NCBI RefSeq assembly: GCF_001545115.1
Contig: NZ_FCNU01000022.1
Location: 24,544-88,543 of the forward strand
Length of the DNA: 64,000 nt
DNA from: Candidatus Protochlamydia phocaeensis
GTDB lineage: Bacteria; Chlamydiota; Chlamydiia; Chlamydiales; Parachlamydiaceae
Reading direction: 5' to 3'
Below the pieces are notes generated by a model. That model worked only from the letters and a program-made list of their open reading frames with translations. It had not been told where the DNA came from and ran no database searches. This document shows, one piece after another, positions 18,494-27,303 of the stretch (the first letter of the stretch is position 1; the number at the start of each line of letters is the position of its first letter). The position numbers and the translations under genes were made by a program.

Positions 18494-19057
18494 TTAATGC
18501 TTCTGGCCGACTTTTTGGGCTTGGGAAAATACTTCAAGCATTGCCGTGTTGAAAGCCGGAATATCATCTGGCTTGCGGCTTGTGACCAAGAGCTCGTCTT
18601 TGACAACCTGTTTGTCAACCCAATTAGCGCCGGCATTGATGAGATCTGTCTTAATGGAAGGCCAAGAGGTCAATGTTCGGCCTTCCACAGCTTCCGCATT
18701 GATTAAAGTCCACGGACCGTGACAAATAGCGGCAATAGGTTTTTCTGCTTCAACGAAGGCCTTTACAAAATTGACAGCAGCAGGATCCATGCGCAAAGTG
18801 TCCGGATTCATCACTCCGCCGGGCAGCAAAAGAGCATCGTAATCATCGGCCTTAGCTTGATTCAACTCTTTGTCTACTGTAAATTCATTTCCCCATTCTT
18901 TATGGTTCCATCCTTTGACTTTACCTTTTGCAGGAGAAATAATAGTCGTTTTGGCTCCCGCTTGATCGAGCGCTTTTTTGGGTTCCGTCATCTCGACTTG
19001 TTCGAAACCATCGGCAACCAGAATGGCTACCCTTAAATCTTTAAGTTTTCTCTCCAT
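18494..19057 (-). CDS. DJ-1/PfpI family protein (YhbO/PfpI type)
   Basis: A 187-residue single-domain protein with the PfpI nucleophile elbow AAICHGPWTL near residue 110-120 (Cys followed by His), the upstream glutamate in DGFEQVEMTEP near 16-26, and LLLPGGVMNPD. Members act as stress-related glyoxalase/deglycase or peptidase. GGAGGGTAAG precedes the ATG at 19057. It lies downstream of cyoD's strand neighbours? It is transcribed after the cyo operon on the same strand but 184 bp away, so a separate promoter is likely. Confidence 0.9.
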   Translation of the reverse strand: MERKLKDLRVAILVADGFEQVEMTEPKKALDQAGAKTTIISPAKGKVKGWNHKEWGNEFTVDKELNQAKADDYDALLLPGGVMNPDTLRMDPAAVNFVKAFVEAEKPIAAICHGPWTLINAEAVEGRTLTSWPSIKTDLINAGANWVDKQVVKDELLVTSRKPDDIPAFNTAMLEVFSQAQKVGQKH

Positions 19058-19241
19058 CTTACCCTCCTTTGTTTAGTTATTCCCATGGATAAGCTTTATC
19101 AACTTACTGAAAGTTTGTCAATTTAGGGATTGATCGAAGAACGGTTAAGTGATTATTTAAATCAAAAAAAAATATGCTTTTTGATAAGCGTCTTTATGCC
19201 ATTGATCCATCTTGCAGAGGCTGTATTCAAGTTGTTCTTTG

Positions 19242-19568
19242 CTATTTCGCAAACCTGCTTAATGAGGGCATCATATTATAATTGAGATTATCCATTATCC
19301 AAATAGAGAAGAAGATAATGGTAAAAATGAGAAAAACGGTGGAGAGGAAAAAGCCCAAATTCCAAAGAGGGCCTTTTTCGCGCCATAGATTGAGAAAAAA
19401 GATAAGTTGAACCGTCAACTGAAAGAGGGCTAGGATAAAAATCACAATAGCTGCCTGCCGAGCCTTTAAATAAAAAGAGTCGGGATAAAGGACGATAAAA
19501 TAAGTGGCGAAGGTGAGGATAAGAGATAGGACAAATCCGGTGATGCGCCAGGTGAGTATTCCTTGCAT
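19242..19568 (-). CDS. cyoD: Cytochrome o ubiquinol oxidase subunit IV
   Basis: A 108-residue protein with three transmembrane helices at about 9-27, 38-60 and 73-93, the layout of CyoD. It starts 12 bp after cyoC and is the last gene of the cyo operon. Sequence conservation in this subunit is low, so the call depends on topology and position. Confidence 0.88.
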   Translation of the reverse strand: MQGILTWRITGFVLSLILTFATYFIVLYPDSFYLKARQAAIVIFILALFQLTVQLIFFLNLWREKGPLWNLGFFLSTVFLIFTIIFFSIWIMDNLNYNMMPSLSRFAK

Positions 19569-19580
19569 AGGGTTCCCTCT

Positions 19581-20159
19581 TTATGTAAGATATTCCATTC
19601 CATAGACAACGGTAAATATGAAAATCCAGACAATATCGAGAAAGTGCCAGAAAAGGGCCATCCGAAAAATCCTGGAAAGGCTGGATGCAATAAGGGGGCG
19701 CAGCGCAATTCTGACCATCGCGACGATCATCCACAACAATCCTATAGATATATGCAATCCATGGGTTCCCACTAACGTAAAGAATGAAGACAAAAATGCG
19801 CTTCGCTGCCAACCGGCTCCTTCATCTATCAAGCGAGAAAATTCGGAAATCTCGATAAAGAGGAAAGCCATCCCTAATGCAAAGGTCATGAGAAACCAGA
19901 AAATAGCCGGCGTTTTCTGTTTTTGCTGAGCAGCAATCATGGCAAGGGAACAGGTAAAACTGCTGGTAAGCAGGATAAGCGTTTCTGCAAGCGCTAATGG
20001 CAAATGAAAAAGCTCTCGTCCGGAAGGGCCGCCAAAGTTGCTATTGCGTAAAACGGCAAAAGCGGCAAAAAGAACTGCAAAAATAATGAGATCGGTCATT
20101 AAATAAATCCAAAACCCGAAGACTTTTGTGTCTTCTGTCAAATTGGCTTCGCTTTCCAT
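19581..20159 (-). CDS. cyoC: Cytochrome o ubiquinol oxidase subunit III
   Basis: The 192-residue protein has five transmembrane helices, as expected for CyoC, with the subunit III motif GTHGLHISIGLLWM near 128-141 and the FWIYLMTDLIIFA start helix. Its start codon shares one base with the cyoB stop (TGATG), so the two are translationally coupled. Confidence 0.93.
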   Translation of the reverse strand: MESEANLTEDTKVFGFWIYLMTDLIIFAVLFAAFAVLRNSNFGGPSGRELFHLPLALAETLILLTSSFTCSLAMIAAQQKQKTPAIFWFLMTFALGMAFLFIEISEFSRLIDEGAGWQRSAFLSSFFTLVGTHGLHISIGLLWMIVAMVRIALRPLIASSLSRIFRMALFWHFLDIVWIFIFTVVYGMEYLT

Positions 20160-22129
20160 CAGGCCCCCCGACCCATTGATTGTTCAATCCGTGCAACCTC
20201 TGCGGCGGGTAGCACGTACTCCATCTCTTCATCAAAGGAAATCCTAATCACGCAGGCAATTGCGCCTGCAAGGCCAACCATGAATAGCCAGAGAATGTGC
20301 CAAACGAGAGCAAATCCCAGTAAGAAAGCAAAGCCTGAAATATAAATTCCCATGCCCGTATAGCGGGGCAATAAAAGATCTTTATATTGCTTTGATGGTT
20401 TGCGGCCTTCTTTCTTCATGCTCCAAAATTCTTCGCGGCTTGTAACAGTTGGAATCACGGCAAAATTATAAAATGGCGGAGGGGAAGCGGTCGCCCATTC
20501 AAGCGTCCGTCCATTCCAAGGGTCTCCAGTTACGTCTCGCAGCTGTTTTCTTTCCCTAATGCTGACAATAATTTGAATGACTTGTGTCAGGATTCCGCAT
20601 GAAATAAGGATAAATCCCAACAGGGCTGTAAGATATAAAGGCTGCCAACCGGTCGATGCGGAATAATGGTCAAGCCGCCGCGTCGCTCCCATGAATCCCA
20701 ATAAATAAAGGGGAAGGAAGGACACGAAAAATCCAATCAGCCATAACCAAAAAGCACGCTTGCCTAGCCGCTCATCGAGTTTAAATCCCATGATTTTGGG
20801 AAACCAATAGGTGATCCCTGCAAAGATTCCAAACAAGGCGACTCCGACAATCATGGTATGGAAGTGGGCGATCAGGAATAAACTATTATGAACTTGAAAG
20901 TCGGCAGGCGGAGCGGCCATCAATACGCCTGCCATGCCGCCTATGCAAAAAAGAACAATAAAACCCATAAACCAGTACATAGGGGAAGCAAAATGCACCT
21001 GGCCTTTAAACATGGTTAAAATCCAATTGAAGACTTGCACTCCAGACGGAATGGCGATGAGCATGGTCACAATTCCGAAGAAGGAATTCACGCTGGCGCC
21101 GGCCCCCATTGTAAAGAAATGATGCAGCCAGACCAAGTAAGAAAGAAAGGTAATGGCAAGCGCTGCCCATACCATGGACACATAGCCGGATATTTTCTTT
21201 TGCGAAAAAGTAGCGACGATTTCCGAGAACATGCCGAAGGCCGGCAAGACCAAAATATAGACTTCGGGATGGCCCCACATCCAAATGAGATTAAAGTACA
21301 TCATTTGATTTCCGCCGAATCCGGTCGTAAAAAAATGCATATCTAAAAAGCGGTCAAGCCAAAGGAGCAGTGTCGTTGCAGTGAGGACAGGAAAGGCGGA
21401 GATAATCAGAATCATGCCGCAGAAAGATGTCCAAATGAAAAGCGGCGTTTTCATCAACGTCATCCCAGGCGCCCGTTTTTTTATGATCGTCACAATAAAG
21501 TTGATGGCTGCAAGCAGACTGCCAAGTCCGGATAGCTGCAAACTCCAAATCAAGTAATCCACTCCAACGCCTGGATTGAATTCTAGCTCTGATAGCGGGG
21601 CAAACGCCAGCCAGCCTGTATTGGCAAAATCTCCGCCGATCATAAAAAACAAGTTGATAAGAGCGCCGCCGGCAATAGTCAGCCAAAGGCCGAGCGAATT
21701 CAAGAAGGGAAAAGCGAGATCGCGAGCGCCGATTTGAAGCGGCACGATCCAATTCATTAGCCCAAAGAAAAAACCCATGGTGACAAAGAAGACCATAATG
21801 TCGCCATGCGCCGTGAAAATTTGTTGGAAATGATCCGCGCTAAGATAGCCTTGCGAATCTGCGGCAATCGCTTGCTGAAGCCAAATCATCCCGGCATCGA
21901 CCAATCCGCGAAAGAACATGAGAGCGGCAAAGAGAATATACATCGTTCCAATCTTTTTGGGATCGGTCGAGGTAAGCCATTCCTTCCAGAGCCAGCCCCA
22001 TCGCTTAGTTTTCGTCAGAATAATTGCTGCTGCGATTCCCATGAGCACAATAAAAACGGTCGCCCCTATTGTATACCAATGATGAGGCAGTGCATCTAAA
22101 GTGAGTTTTCCAAAGATGAAGTCTTTCAT
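20159..22129 (-). CDS. cyoB: Cytochrome o ubiquinol oxidase subunit I
   Basis: A 656-residue haem-copper oxidase subunit I with about 15 helices. The haem ligand histidines are visible in FTAHGDIMVFF and LIAHFHTMIVG, the CuB ligands in WGHPEVYILVLPAFG (with the cross-linked tyrosine) and WLHHFFTMGAG. It oxidises ubiquinol or menaquinol, reduces oxygen and pumps protons. It overlaps cyoA by 4 bp and cyoC by 1 bp. Confidence 0.97.
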   Translation of the reverse strand: MKDFIFGKLTLDALPHHWYTIGATVFIVLMGIAAAIILTKTKRWGWLWKEWLTSTDPKKIGTMYILFAALMFFRGLVDAGMIWLQQAIAADSQGYLSADHFQQIFTAHGDIMVFFVTMGFFFGLMNWIVPLQIGARDLAFPFLNSLGLWLTIAGGALINLFFMIGGDFANTGWLAFAPLSELEFNPGVGVDYLIWSLQLSGLGSLLAAINFIVTIIKKRAPGMTLMKTPLFIWTSFCGMILIISAFPVLTATTLLLWLDRFLDMHFFTTGFGGNQMMYFNLIWMWGHPEVYILVLPAFGMFSEIVATFSQKKISGYVSMVWAALAITFLSYLVWLHHFFTMGAGASVNSFFGIVTMLIAIPSGVQVFNWILTMFKGQVHFASPMYWFMGFIVLFCIGGMAGVLMAAPPADFQVHNSLFLIAHFHTMIVGVALFGIFAGITYWFPKIMGFKLDERLGKRAFWLWLIGFFVSFLPLYLLGFMGATRRLDHYSASTGWQPLYLTALLGFILISCGILTQVIQIIVSIRERKQLRDVTGDPWNGRTLEWATASPPPFYNFAVIPTVTSREEFWSMKKEGRKPSKQYKDLLLPRYTGMGIYISGFAFLLGFALVWHILWLFMVGLAGAIACVIRISFDEEMEYVLPAAEVARIEQSMGRGA

Positions 22130-22998
22130 TGTTTTGTTGAATGGGGATGCATGTATTTTTCCACGATTTTATTAAATAAATTTTTTTCAACGGATGAATA
22201 TAAGGTAATGGGATGATTTTGGGAGCGTTTGACAAGGTCATTGTAAAGGGGATCAGTCAACCGTAAAGGAGATTGCTTGACCAAAGAGACCCAATTTTCA
22301 AATTCTGGTTGCGAAGTAGACTTTGCAATAAAAGTCATATCGGCATAGCCTTGTCCATTGATTTCCGCCGCCCTTCCCCTATACTCACCGGGCTCATCGG
22401 CCATGAGGTGGAGCGGCGTAACCATTCCCGTCATGGAATAGATTTGTCCGCTCAGCTGTGGAATCCAAAATGAGTTCATGGGAGAGCCATCAGCCGATAG
22501 AGCAAAGCGAATGGGAGTCTGAGTGGGGAATTGAACAAAGTTGACAGTGGCAATTCCTTGCTCCGGATAGATAAATAACCATTTCCAATCAAGTGCGATC
22601 ACTTGAATGGTGAGGGGCTTGCGCTCGCTACGAATAGGTTGATAAGGATCTAATTCATGCGTCGCATTCCACGTGATGACTGCCATGACTGCAACCACAA
22701 TGGAAGGAATAATCCATAACAGCAGCTCTCCAAAAATGCCAAGCGCTTGTTCCGGATCATATTTTGCTTTTAAATTTTTACCGTGATATTTCCAGGCCGC
22801 TATGAAAAGCAAAATGAGCGTTGGCAGGACAATCAAAAGCATGAGAAGAATATTTGTTACAATGAGATTCAACTCGCTGCGCGCAACTATCCCTTTAGGA
22901 TGAGCGACTAAAGCATTTTCATCTTTTAAAATGAAAAAAATGACTAGCCCTATACTCAATAGAAAAAAAAGGCTTATAGCAAATTTGATTTTTCTCAT
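22126..22998 (-). CDS. cyoA: Cytochrome o ubiquinol oxidase subunit II
   Basis: The 290-residue subunit has a leader helix (about 6-24), two membrane helices (about 45-70 and 88-108) and a periplasmic cupredoxin domain with WKWLFIYPEQGIATVN and SPMNSFWIPQLSGQIY. The CuA cysteines are absent, as expected for a quinol oxidase. The lipobox cysteine of enterobacterial CyoA is also absent: the leader runs FFILKDENALVAHPKG. First gene of cyoABCD; cyoE is not in the window. Upstream 22999-23268 is AT-rich and holds the operon promoter and that of the divergent aldo/keto reductase; I could not pick firm boxes. Confidence 0.95.
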   Translation of the reverse strand: MRKIKFAISLFFLLSIGLVIFFILKDENALVAHPKGIVARSELNLIVTNILLMLLIVLPTLILLFIAAWKYHGKNLKAKYDPEQALGIFGELLLWIIPSIVVAVMAVITWNATHELDPYQPIRSERKPLTIQVIALDWKWLFIYPEQGIATVNFVQFPTQTPIRFALSADGSPMNSFWIPQLSGQIYSMTGMVTPLHLMADEPGEYRGRAAEINGQGYADMTFIAKSTSQPEFENWVSLVKQSPLRLTDPLYNDLVKRSQNHPITLYSSVEKNLFNKIVEKYMHPHSTKQ

Positions 22999-23268
22999 AT
23001 TTGCTATAAAAAATATATTTTAAATTTTAAATCAATGAAAAAAGACGCTTTCGGGAAGAGGGGAAGACAATAATTAATTTTTTATGATACAAGCAAAATA
23101 TCGCTATAACCATTCTTTGCCGCTGATTGAATAGCCTCTTATCAATCTAAGAATGATTAAAATTTTGCTTTTTAATTGGATTTGAAGCTAATGGACTTCA
23201 AAAGGGCTTTCGCATGAATGAATTAAGCGGATCAATTCAAAAGCTTTGATAAACAAAGGAAGATAAAA

Positions 23269-24147
23269 ATGAAACAAACGATTGATCTGCCGGCTAAGTT
23301 ATCCGGGATTTTTTCCTTAGGTGGAGAGCTGCCCGTCTATCGCCTTGGTTTTGGTGCCATGCGTCTGACCGGTGCAGGAATATGGGGGAATCCGAAGAAT
23401 TCAAAAGAGGCTCAAGCAGTCTTGCGGCGAGCGATTGAGCTGGGAATCAATTTTATTGATACCGCAGATTCCTATGGACCGGAAGTGTCTGAAAATATCA
23501 TTGCCAAATCCCTTTATCCTTATCCTTCAGGCCTTGTTATTGCGACCAAAGGGGGATTGACTAGACAAGGGCCCAATAAATGGGCTCCGGTTGGGCGGCC
23601 GGAATATCTCATTCAATGCGTAGAAATGAGCCTTAGGCGTTTGCGTCTAGATTGCATTGATCTGTATCAATTTCACGCAATTGATCCCTTGGTCAGATTG
23701 GAAGATTCGTTAGGTGTGCTTAAATCTATGCAGGAGCAAGGCAAAATTCGCTATATTGGCGTTTCTAATTTTTCTGTATCGGAAATAGAGCGTGCGCGAA
23801 AAGTCGTTGAAGTTGTTTCAGTGCAAAATCTCTACAATTTAGATAATCGCCAATCGGAAAGTGTGCTGCGCTATTGTGAAAAGCATCAATTGGCCTTCAT
23901 TCCCTGGTATCCCATCGCAAGCGGCGAGCTTGCCCGCCAAGGGGGAGCGTTAGACAAGCTAGCTAAGTTGAAGGGCGCCACTCCGGCTCAAATCGCCTTG
24001 GCCTGGCTCCTCAACCATTCTCCTGTCATGCTGCCAATTCCCGGAACGGCTTCTATACACCATTTGGAAGAAAACACGGCTGCAGCTTCCCTCGATTTGA
24101 CTAATCAAGAATTGGCCCAGCTCGATTCCTTAAAAGCTCAAGAGTAA
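23269..24147 (+). CDS. Aldo/keto reductase
   Basis: The 292-residue TIM-barrel protein has the catalytic tetrad in place: D64 and Y69 in FIDTADSYGP, K94 in IATKGG and H136 in DLYQFHAID. The NADPH site is in PIPGTASIHHLEENTAA near the C-terminus. It reduces aldehydes or ketones with NADPH; the substrate is not evident. AGGAAGATAAAA precedes the ATG. It is followed at 57 bp by a deaminase gene on the same strand. Confidence 0.93.
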   Translation: MKQTIDLPAKLSGIFSLGGELPVYRLGFGAMRLTGAGIWGNPKNSKEAQAVLRRAIELGINFIDTADSYGPEVSENIIAKSLYPYPSGLVIATKGGLTRQGPNKWAPVGRPEYLIQCVEMSLRRLRLDCIDLYQFHAIDPLVRLEDSLGVLKSMQEQGKIRYIGVSNFSVSEIERARKVVEVVSVQNLYNLDNRQSESVLRYCEKHQLAFIPWYPIASGELARQGGALDKLAKLKGATPAQIALAWLLNHSPVMLPIPGTASIHHLEENTAAASLDLTNQELAQLDSLKAQE

Positions 24148-24204
24148 ACAAATAAATTTCTTTAAATGCAAAAATTAGAAGAAATTTAACTCCTAGGAGG
24201 AAAA

Positions 24205-24702
24205 ATGAAAAAAGATTTCAAGCAAGAGTATAAAGAAGCGTTCATGCGCAGGGCTATTGAACTGAGCAGGCAAGGCGCAATTATTGAAAAGACGGGAGGG
24301 GTCTTTGGAGCGGTGATTGTCAAAGACGGAAAAATCATTGCGGAAGGATATAATCAAGTCATCAAGCATCAGGATCCTACGTGGCATGCCGAAATGCAAG
24401 CCATCAGAGAGGCGTGTAAAAAGCTGGGTTCTCCTCATTTGGAGGGATGCGTTCTGTATACGAGTGCTGAATGCTGCCCGATGTGCTTGGCGGCCGCTTA
24501 CTGGGCGCACATCGACCACATCTTTTATGGAGCCCGCGTGGAAGATTCGTTGAAATATGGAGACTTTCAAGATGTCAATATTTTAGATGAAATCCGCAAG
24601 GAGCCCAAAGAGAGGCAAATTCAATTTACAGAAATGATGCGGCCCGAAGCTGTAGAAGTCTGGAAAGCATTTTCGCAAATGCCGGATCGCGCCCGTTATT
24701 AA
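24205..24702 (+). CDS. Nucleoside/guanine deaminase family zinc enzyme
   Basis: A 165-residue cytidine-deaminase-fold protein with the zinc motifs HAE at 61-63 and CPMC at 91-94, plus the flanking YTSAECCPMCLAAAYWA typical of guanine deaminase (GuaD) and related purine deaminases. It probably converts guanine to xanthine, but tRNA adenosine deaminases share the fold; the YWAxxD stretch favours GuaD. A perfect TAGGAGG lies 6 bases before the ATG. Confidence 0.85.
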   Translation: MKKDFKQEYKEAFMRRAIELSRQGAIIEKTGGVFGAVIVKDGKIIAEGYNQVIKHQDPTWHAEMQAIREACKKLGSPHLEGCVLYTSAECCPMCLAAAYWAHIDHIFYGARVEDSLKYGDFQDVNILDEIRKEPKERQIQFTEMMRPEAVEVWKAFSQMPDRARY

Positions 24703-24745
24703 TTCACAAGGCACGCGAATAATGAATCGAAGGGATTAGACAAAA

Positions 24746-25702
24746 GTGGAGATCGTGCAAAAGCCTTTAGATAATGGAACCATGCTGCTTCTTAACATGC
24801 ATGTTCATCCTCAAGCTCTTGCGGAATTTACGGCTTGGCTAGCCAAGCTCAATACGCTTATTACGGCTAGTCCTGGCTTTATCAGCTTGGAGGTTTTGTC
24901 TCCAAAAGAGAAGGGAGAGCTGTGGACAGTTGTCCAGCGTTTTTGTGATGCAGAAAGCCTTTCTGTTTGGCGCTCTTCTAAAGACTACGAAGAGTTAATA
25001 GCTGCAGTTAGAGAACTGCTAGCGGACGAACGATTGGATGCCGTGCAAGAAAAAGTCGTGCAAGCAGCGGATTTGCAAGGCGGAGTAACGGAAGTATTTG
25101 TTACCCAGATCAGTCCTGATCAAGAAGACGCTTTTCGGAAATGGGTCGCAAAAATCCATCAGGTCGAAGCGCAGTTCCCGGGCTTTAGGGGAATGTATAT
25201 CCAATCGCCCCGGCAAATTAAAGGACAAAATTGGGTGACTTTCTTGCAATTTGATACAACGGAAAATTTGGATCGTTGGCTCTCTTCTCAGGAACGACAA
25301 GCGATTCTGGAAGAATCTAAAGGGTTTATTTCTTTACTTGAAAGCCATCGCGTCATCTCTCCCTATGCCGGCTGGTTTTCGTCTTTAGTGTCAACGGAAG
25401 GCCTGCCGCCTGTGTGGAAGCAAACATGCGTTGTGCTGCTGGTGCTTTTTCCCATTGTCATGTTAGAGCTTAAATTTCTTTCGCCTCTGACACGTTCGTT
25501 GAATTCCTCGGTTGCCACTTTTATAGGCAATGCCATTAGCGTGGCATTAATTTCCTGGCCCTTCATGCCGATTGCCATTGGGTTTTTAGGTTGGTGGCTG
25601 TCTCCAAAACAAGGAAAGCAGCGATCAGTTTCTCTCATGGGAACGCTTGTGATCCTCATTCTTTATATGTGTGAAATTCTTCTGTTCTGGAACTTGTTGT
25701 AA
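24746..25702 (+). CDS. Two antibiotic-biosynthesis-monooxygenase (ABM) domains fused to a membrane tail
   Basis: The 318-residue protein carries two tandem ferredoxin-like ABM domains (about 10-95 and 108-200; both contain a [PS]GF[IR]xxx[VY] strand and a W-S-S helix), followed by three hydrophobic helices at about 229-251, 262-283 and 290-316. The layout matches a known but uncharacterised group of membrane-tailed ABM proteins. The start is a GTG after AAGGGATTAGACAAAA; an ATG 36 bases later is an alternative. ABM domains often bind haem or polyketide-like substrates; no specific role can be named. Confidence 0.75.
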   Translation: MEIVQKPLDNGTMLLLNMHVHPQALAEFTAWLAKLNTLITASPGFISLEVLSPKEKGELWTVVQRFCDAESLSVWRSSKDYEELIAAVRELLADERLDAVQEKVVQAADLQGGVTEVFVTQISPDQEDAFRKWVAKIHQVEAQFPGFRGMYIQSPRQIKGQNWVTFLQFDTTENLDRWLSSQERQAILEESKGFISLLESHRVISPYAGWFSSLVSTEGLPPVWKQTCVVLLVLFPIVMLELKFLSPLTRSLNSSVATFIGNAISVALISWPFMPIAIGFLGWWLSPKQGKQRSVSLMGTLVILILYMCEILLFWNLL

Positions 25703-25713
25703 GGACTTTAAGA

Positions 25714-25855
25714 AATGAAGCTGCTTGATAAAAGACTCTGGGAATGCTGCGAAAAAGCAACAATTGACAGGATGCTCAACCTGGAGACTTAGGCCATGGC
25801 AAAAAGAAGGAGGTTTCAAGATTTCTCACAGAGGGCAGCTTAAGAATTAGGATGA
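25714..25855 (+). pseudogene. Decayed RelE/HigB-type toxin gene
   Basis: With frameshifts and an in-frame stop, the plus strand reads LLDKRLWECCEKATIDRMLNLE and then LGHGKKKEVSRF...GSLRIRMR. This follows the phage-derived Gp49/HigB-type toxin pattern (WLDxLKDKxAxARIxxRIxRLxLGNFGD-K-V-GVxELRI). No intact frame survives. It directly precedes a decayed partner antidote, which supports the reading. Confidence 0.45.
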
Positions 25856-26085
25856 GGCGATCGCCTATTTAGATGCTGCTTTAGAAGAGAGTTTAAAAGG
25901 CGAAGAAGGGACTTAATTGCTCTTCGCAATGTCGCAGAAGGACAATGTTATATTGATGAATAGCCAAAAGCTTATGTTAACCAAAAATCCCTAGCGATGA
26001 GTCGTGATAAAAGTAATTCTAAATGGCATACGCTTGTTACATTTTTCGTTGGAATAGGATTGAAAATTGAGATGAAGCTAATGCG
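25850..26085 (+). pseudogene. Decayed HigA-type addiction-module antidote gene
   Basis: The plus strand reads DEAIAYLDAALEESLKGEE, shifts frame, and continues LIALRNVAEGQCYIDE, stop, then AMSRDKSNSKWHTLVTFFVGIGLKIE. This is the addiction-module antidote layout (D-A-YLxAALEE-D---LIALRNVAEAxG--IAxxxGLxRxxLYKxLS-xxNPKxxTLxxxLxALGLKI). One frameshift and at least one stop break it. The order toxin then antidote is that of HigBA-like modules. The rest of the gap to 26201 holds nothing I can read. Confidence 0.55.
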
Positions 26086-26201
26086 TATTTCCCAGGTGGC
26101 TTTTTAGTAGTCATTGAAAAGGCGAATCGCCCGCGCTGATCTTCCCATTCCTAAAAAAAACCTCAACTGCTAACCTTCCTTAATTTTATTCGGGAAGAAA
26201 A

Positions 26202-27224
26202 ATGCGCCAATTCTTTCTTATCCTTTCTATGAGCTTAATGGCTCTATGCAGCTATGGTGAAGAATCCTTATCAAGGCAGGGAACAATGGAACAATCAACC
26301 ACTCCGCGTTATCTCTATAAAATGCTTTCAATCCAAGATTGGAAAGTCAGCAAATCCAGCCCTTTTGTCAAATTGTCGGCTGCTGACAAGGACTTTATTC
26401 ACTTTTCTACAGACGATCAGCTCGATAAGATCATAGATAAGTATTGGGGAGATGTTCTGTCTTTTGTCATGTTAAAAGTGGATACGCAAAAATTGCCAGG
26501 AAGAATGGTTTTTGAGGCCAATCCGGGCGGTATTAATCGCTACTATCACCTTTACGATGGGGCGATTCCTCTTGACGCTGTCACTGAATCGCGCTTCATT
26601 GAAAGAAGAAATGAGCAAGCGAAACATGATCTGAAGTCTTTGCCGGTTGTACAAGTCGGCGAGCCCGTGCTTCGTCAGCTTGCCCGGCCGCTATCTAAAG
26701 AAGATATTCTCAGCCAAGACACTCAAGATCTGATTCAACAAATGAAAGCGGCCATGGAAGCAGCTCCAGGAGTGGGCTTGGCAGCTCCGCAAATTGGAAA
26801 GGCCCTGCAGATCATTGTCATAGAAGATAAATCAGACTACCATACGTCCTTAACAACTCTGCAGCTTGCAGAAAGAGGGCGGGTACCTGTGCCCTTCCAC
26901 GTGATTATCAATCCCAGTCTTCATATTATTGAGGAAGAGAAAGTCGAGTTTTTTGAGGGATGCCTAAGCATTCCGGAATTAATAGGGGTAGTGCCTCGGG
27001 CAAAAACAGTAAGGGTGGAGTGCTTAAATGAAATGGCTCAGCCAGTTGTCATCAATGCGACAGGATGGTATGCACGTATTTTGCAGCATGAAATCGATCA
27101 TCTCAATGGAGTGCTTTTCATTGATCGCGCACATGCACGAACGCTTATGACGCAAGACAACTACGCTAAATATTGGAAAAATAAATCCATTTTTGACATT
27201 AAAAAGAGTCTAGGCATCTATTAA
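26202..27224 (+). CDS. DUF952-peptide deformylase fusion with an N-terminal export-like signal
   Basis: Residues 1-19 (MRQFFLILSMSLMALCSYG) look like a Sec signal peptide. Residues about 36-135 are a DUF952 domain (YLYKMLS..W, FIHFST, the basic-aromatic NRYYHLYDGAIP end). Residues 148-325 are a complete peptide deformylase: GVGLAAPQ at 190-197, EGCLS at 252-256 and HEIDH at 296-300, so all metal ligands are present. Deformylases act on nascent chains in the cytosol, which clashes with export. Two starts have binding sites: GGGAAG before 26202 and CAGGGAAC before an internal ATG at 26286 (residue 29), which would yield a cytosolic form. A terminator follows. Confidence 0.88.
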   Translation: MRQFFLILSMSLMALCSYGEESLSRQGTMEQSTTPRYLYKMLSIQDWKVSKSSPFVKLSAADKDFIHFSTDDQLDKIIDKYWGDVLSFVMLKVDTQKLPGRMVFEANPGGINRYYHLYDGAIPLDAVTESRFIERRNEQAKHDLKSLPVVQVGEPVLRQLARPLSKEDILSQDTQDLIQQMKAAMEAAPGVGLAAPQIGKALQIIVIEDKSDYHTSLTTLQLAERGRVPVPFHVIINPSLHIIEEEKVEFFEGCLSIPELIGVVPRAKTVRVECLNEMAQPVVINATGWYARILQHEIDHLNGVLFIDRAHARTLMTQDNYAKYWKNKSIFDIKKSLGIY

Positions 27225-27251
27225 GGTGATAGAATTTTGGCTGATAAGATA

Positions 27252-27275
27252 GGCATTCATTAATGAATGCCTTTT
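27252..27275 (+). terminator. Rho-independent terminator of the deformylase fusion gene
   Basis: GGCATTCATTAATGAATGCC is a 10-bp self-complementary stem followed by TTTT, 28 bp after the stop codon. Confidence 0.75.
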
Positions 27276-27303
27276 AACAATTCGATCCTTAAAGAATAGA
27301 AGC

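Noticed and set aside
19100..19241. Possible extra small gene after cyoD
   Set aside because: Two short frames exist but neither has a start with a binding site; no CyoE-like sequence is present.
26202..26264. Lipobox in the deformylase fusion leader (LMALC)
   Set aside because: The residue before Cys is Leu, which does not fit the lipobox rule; a Sec signal is the better reading.
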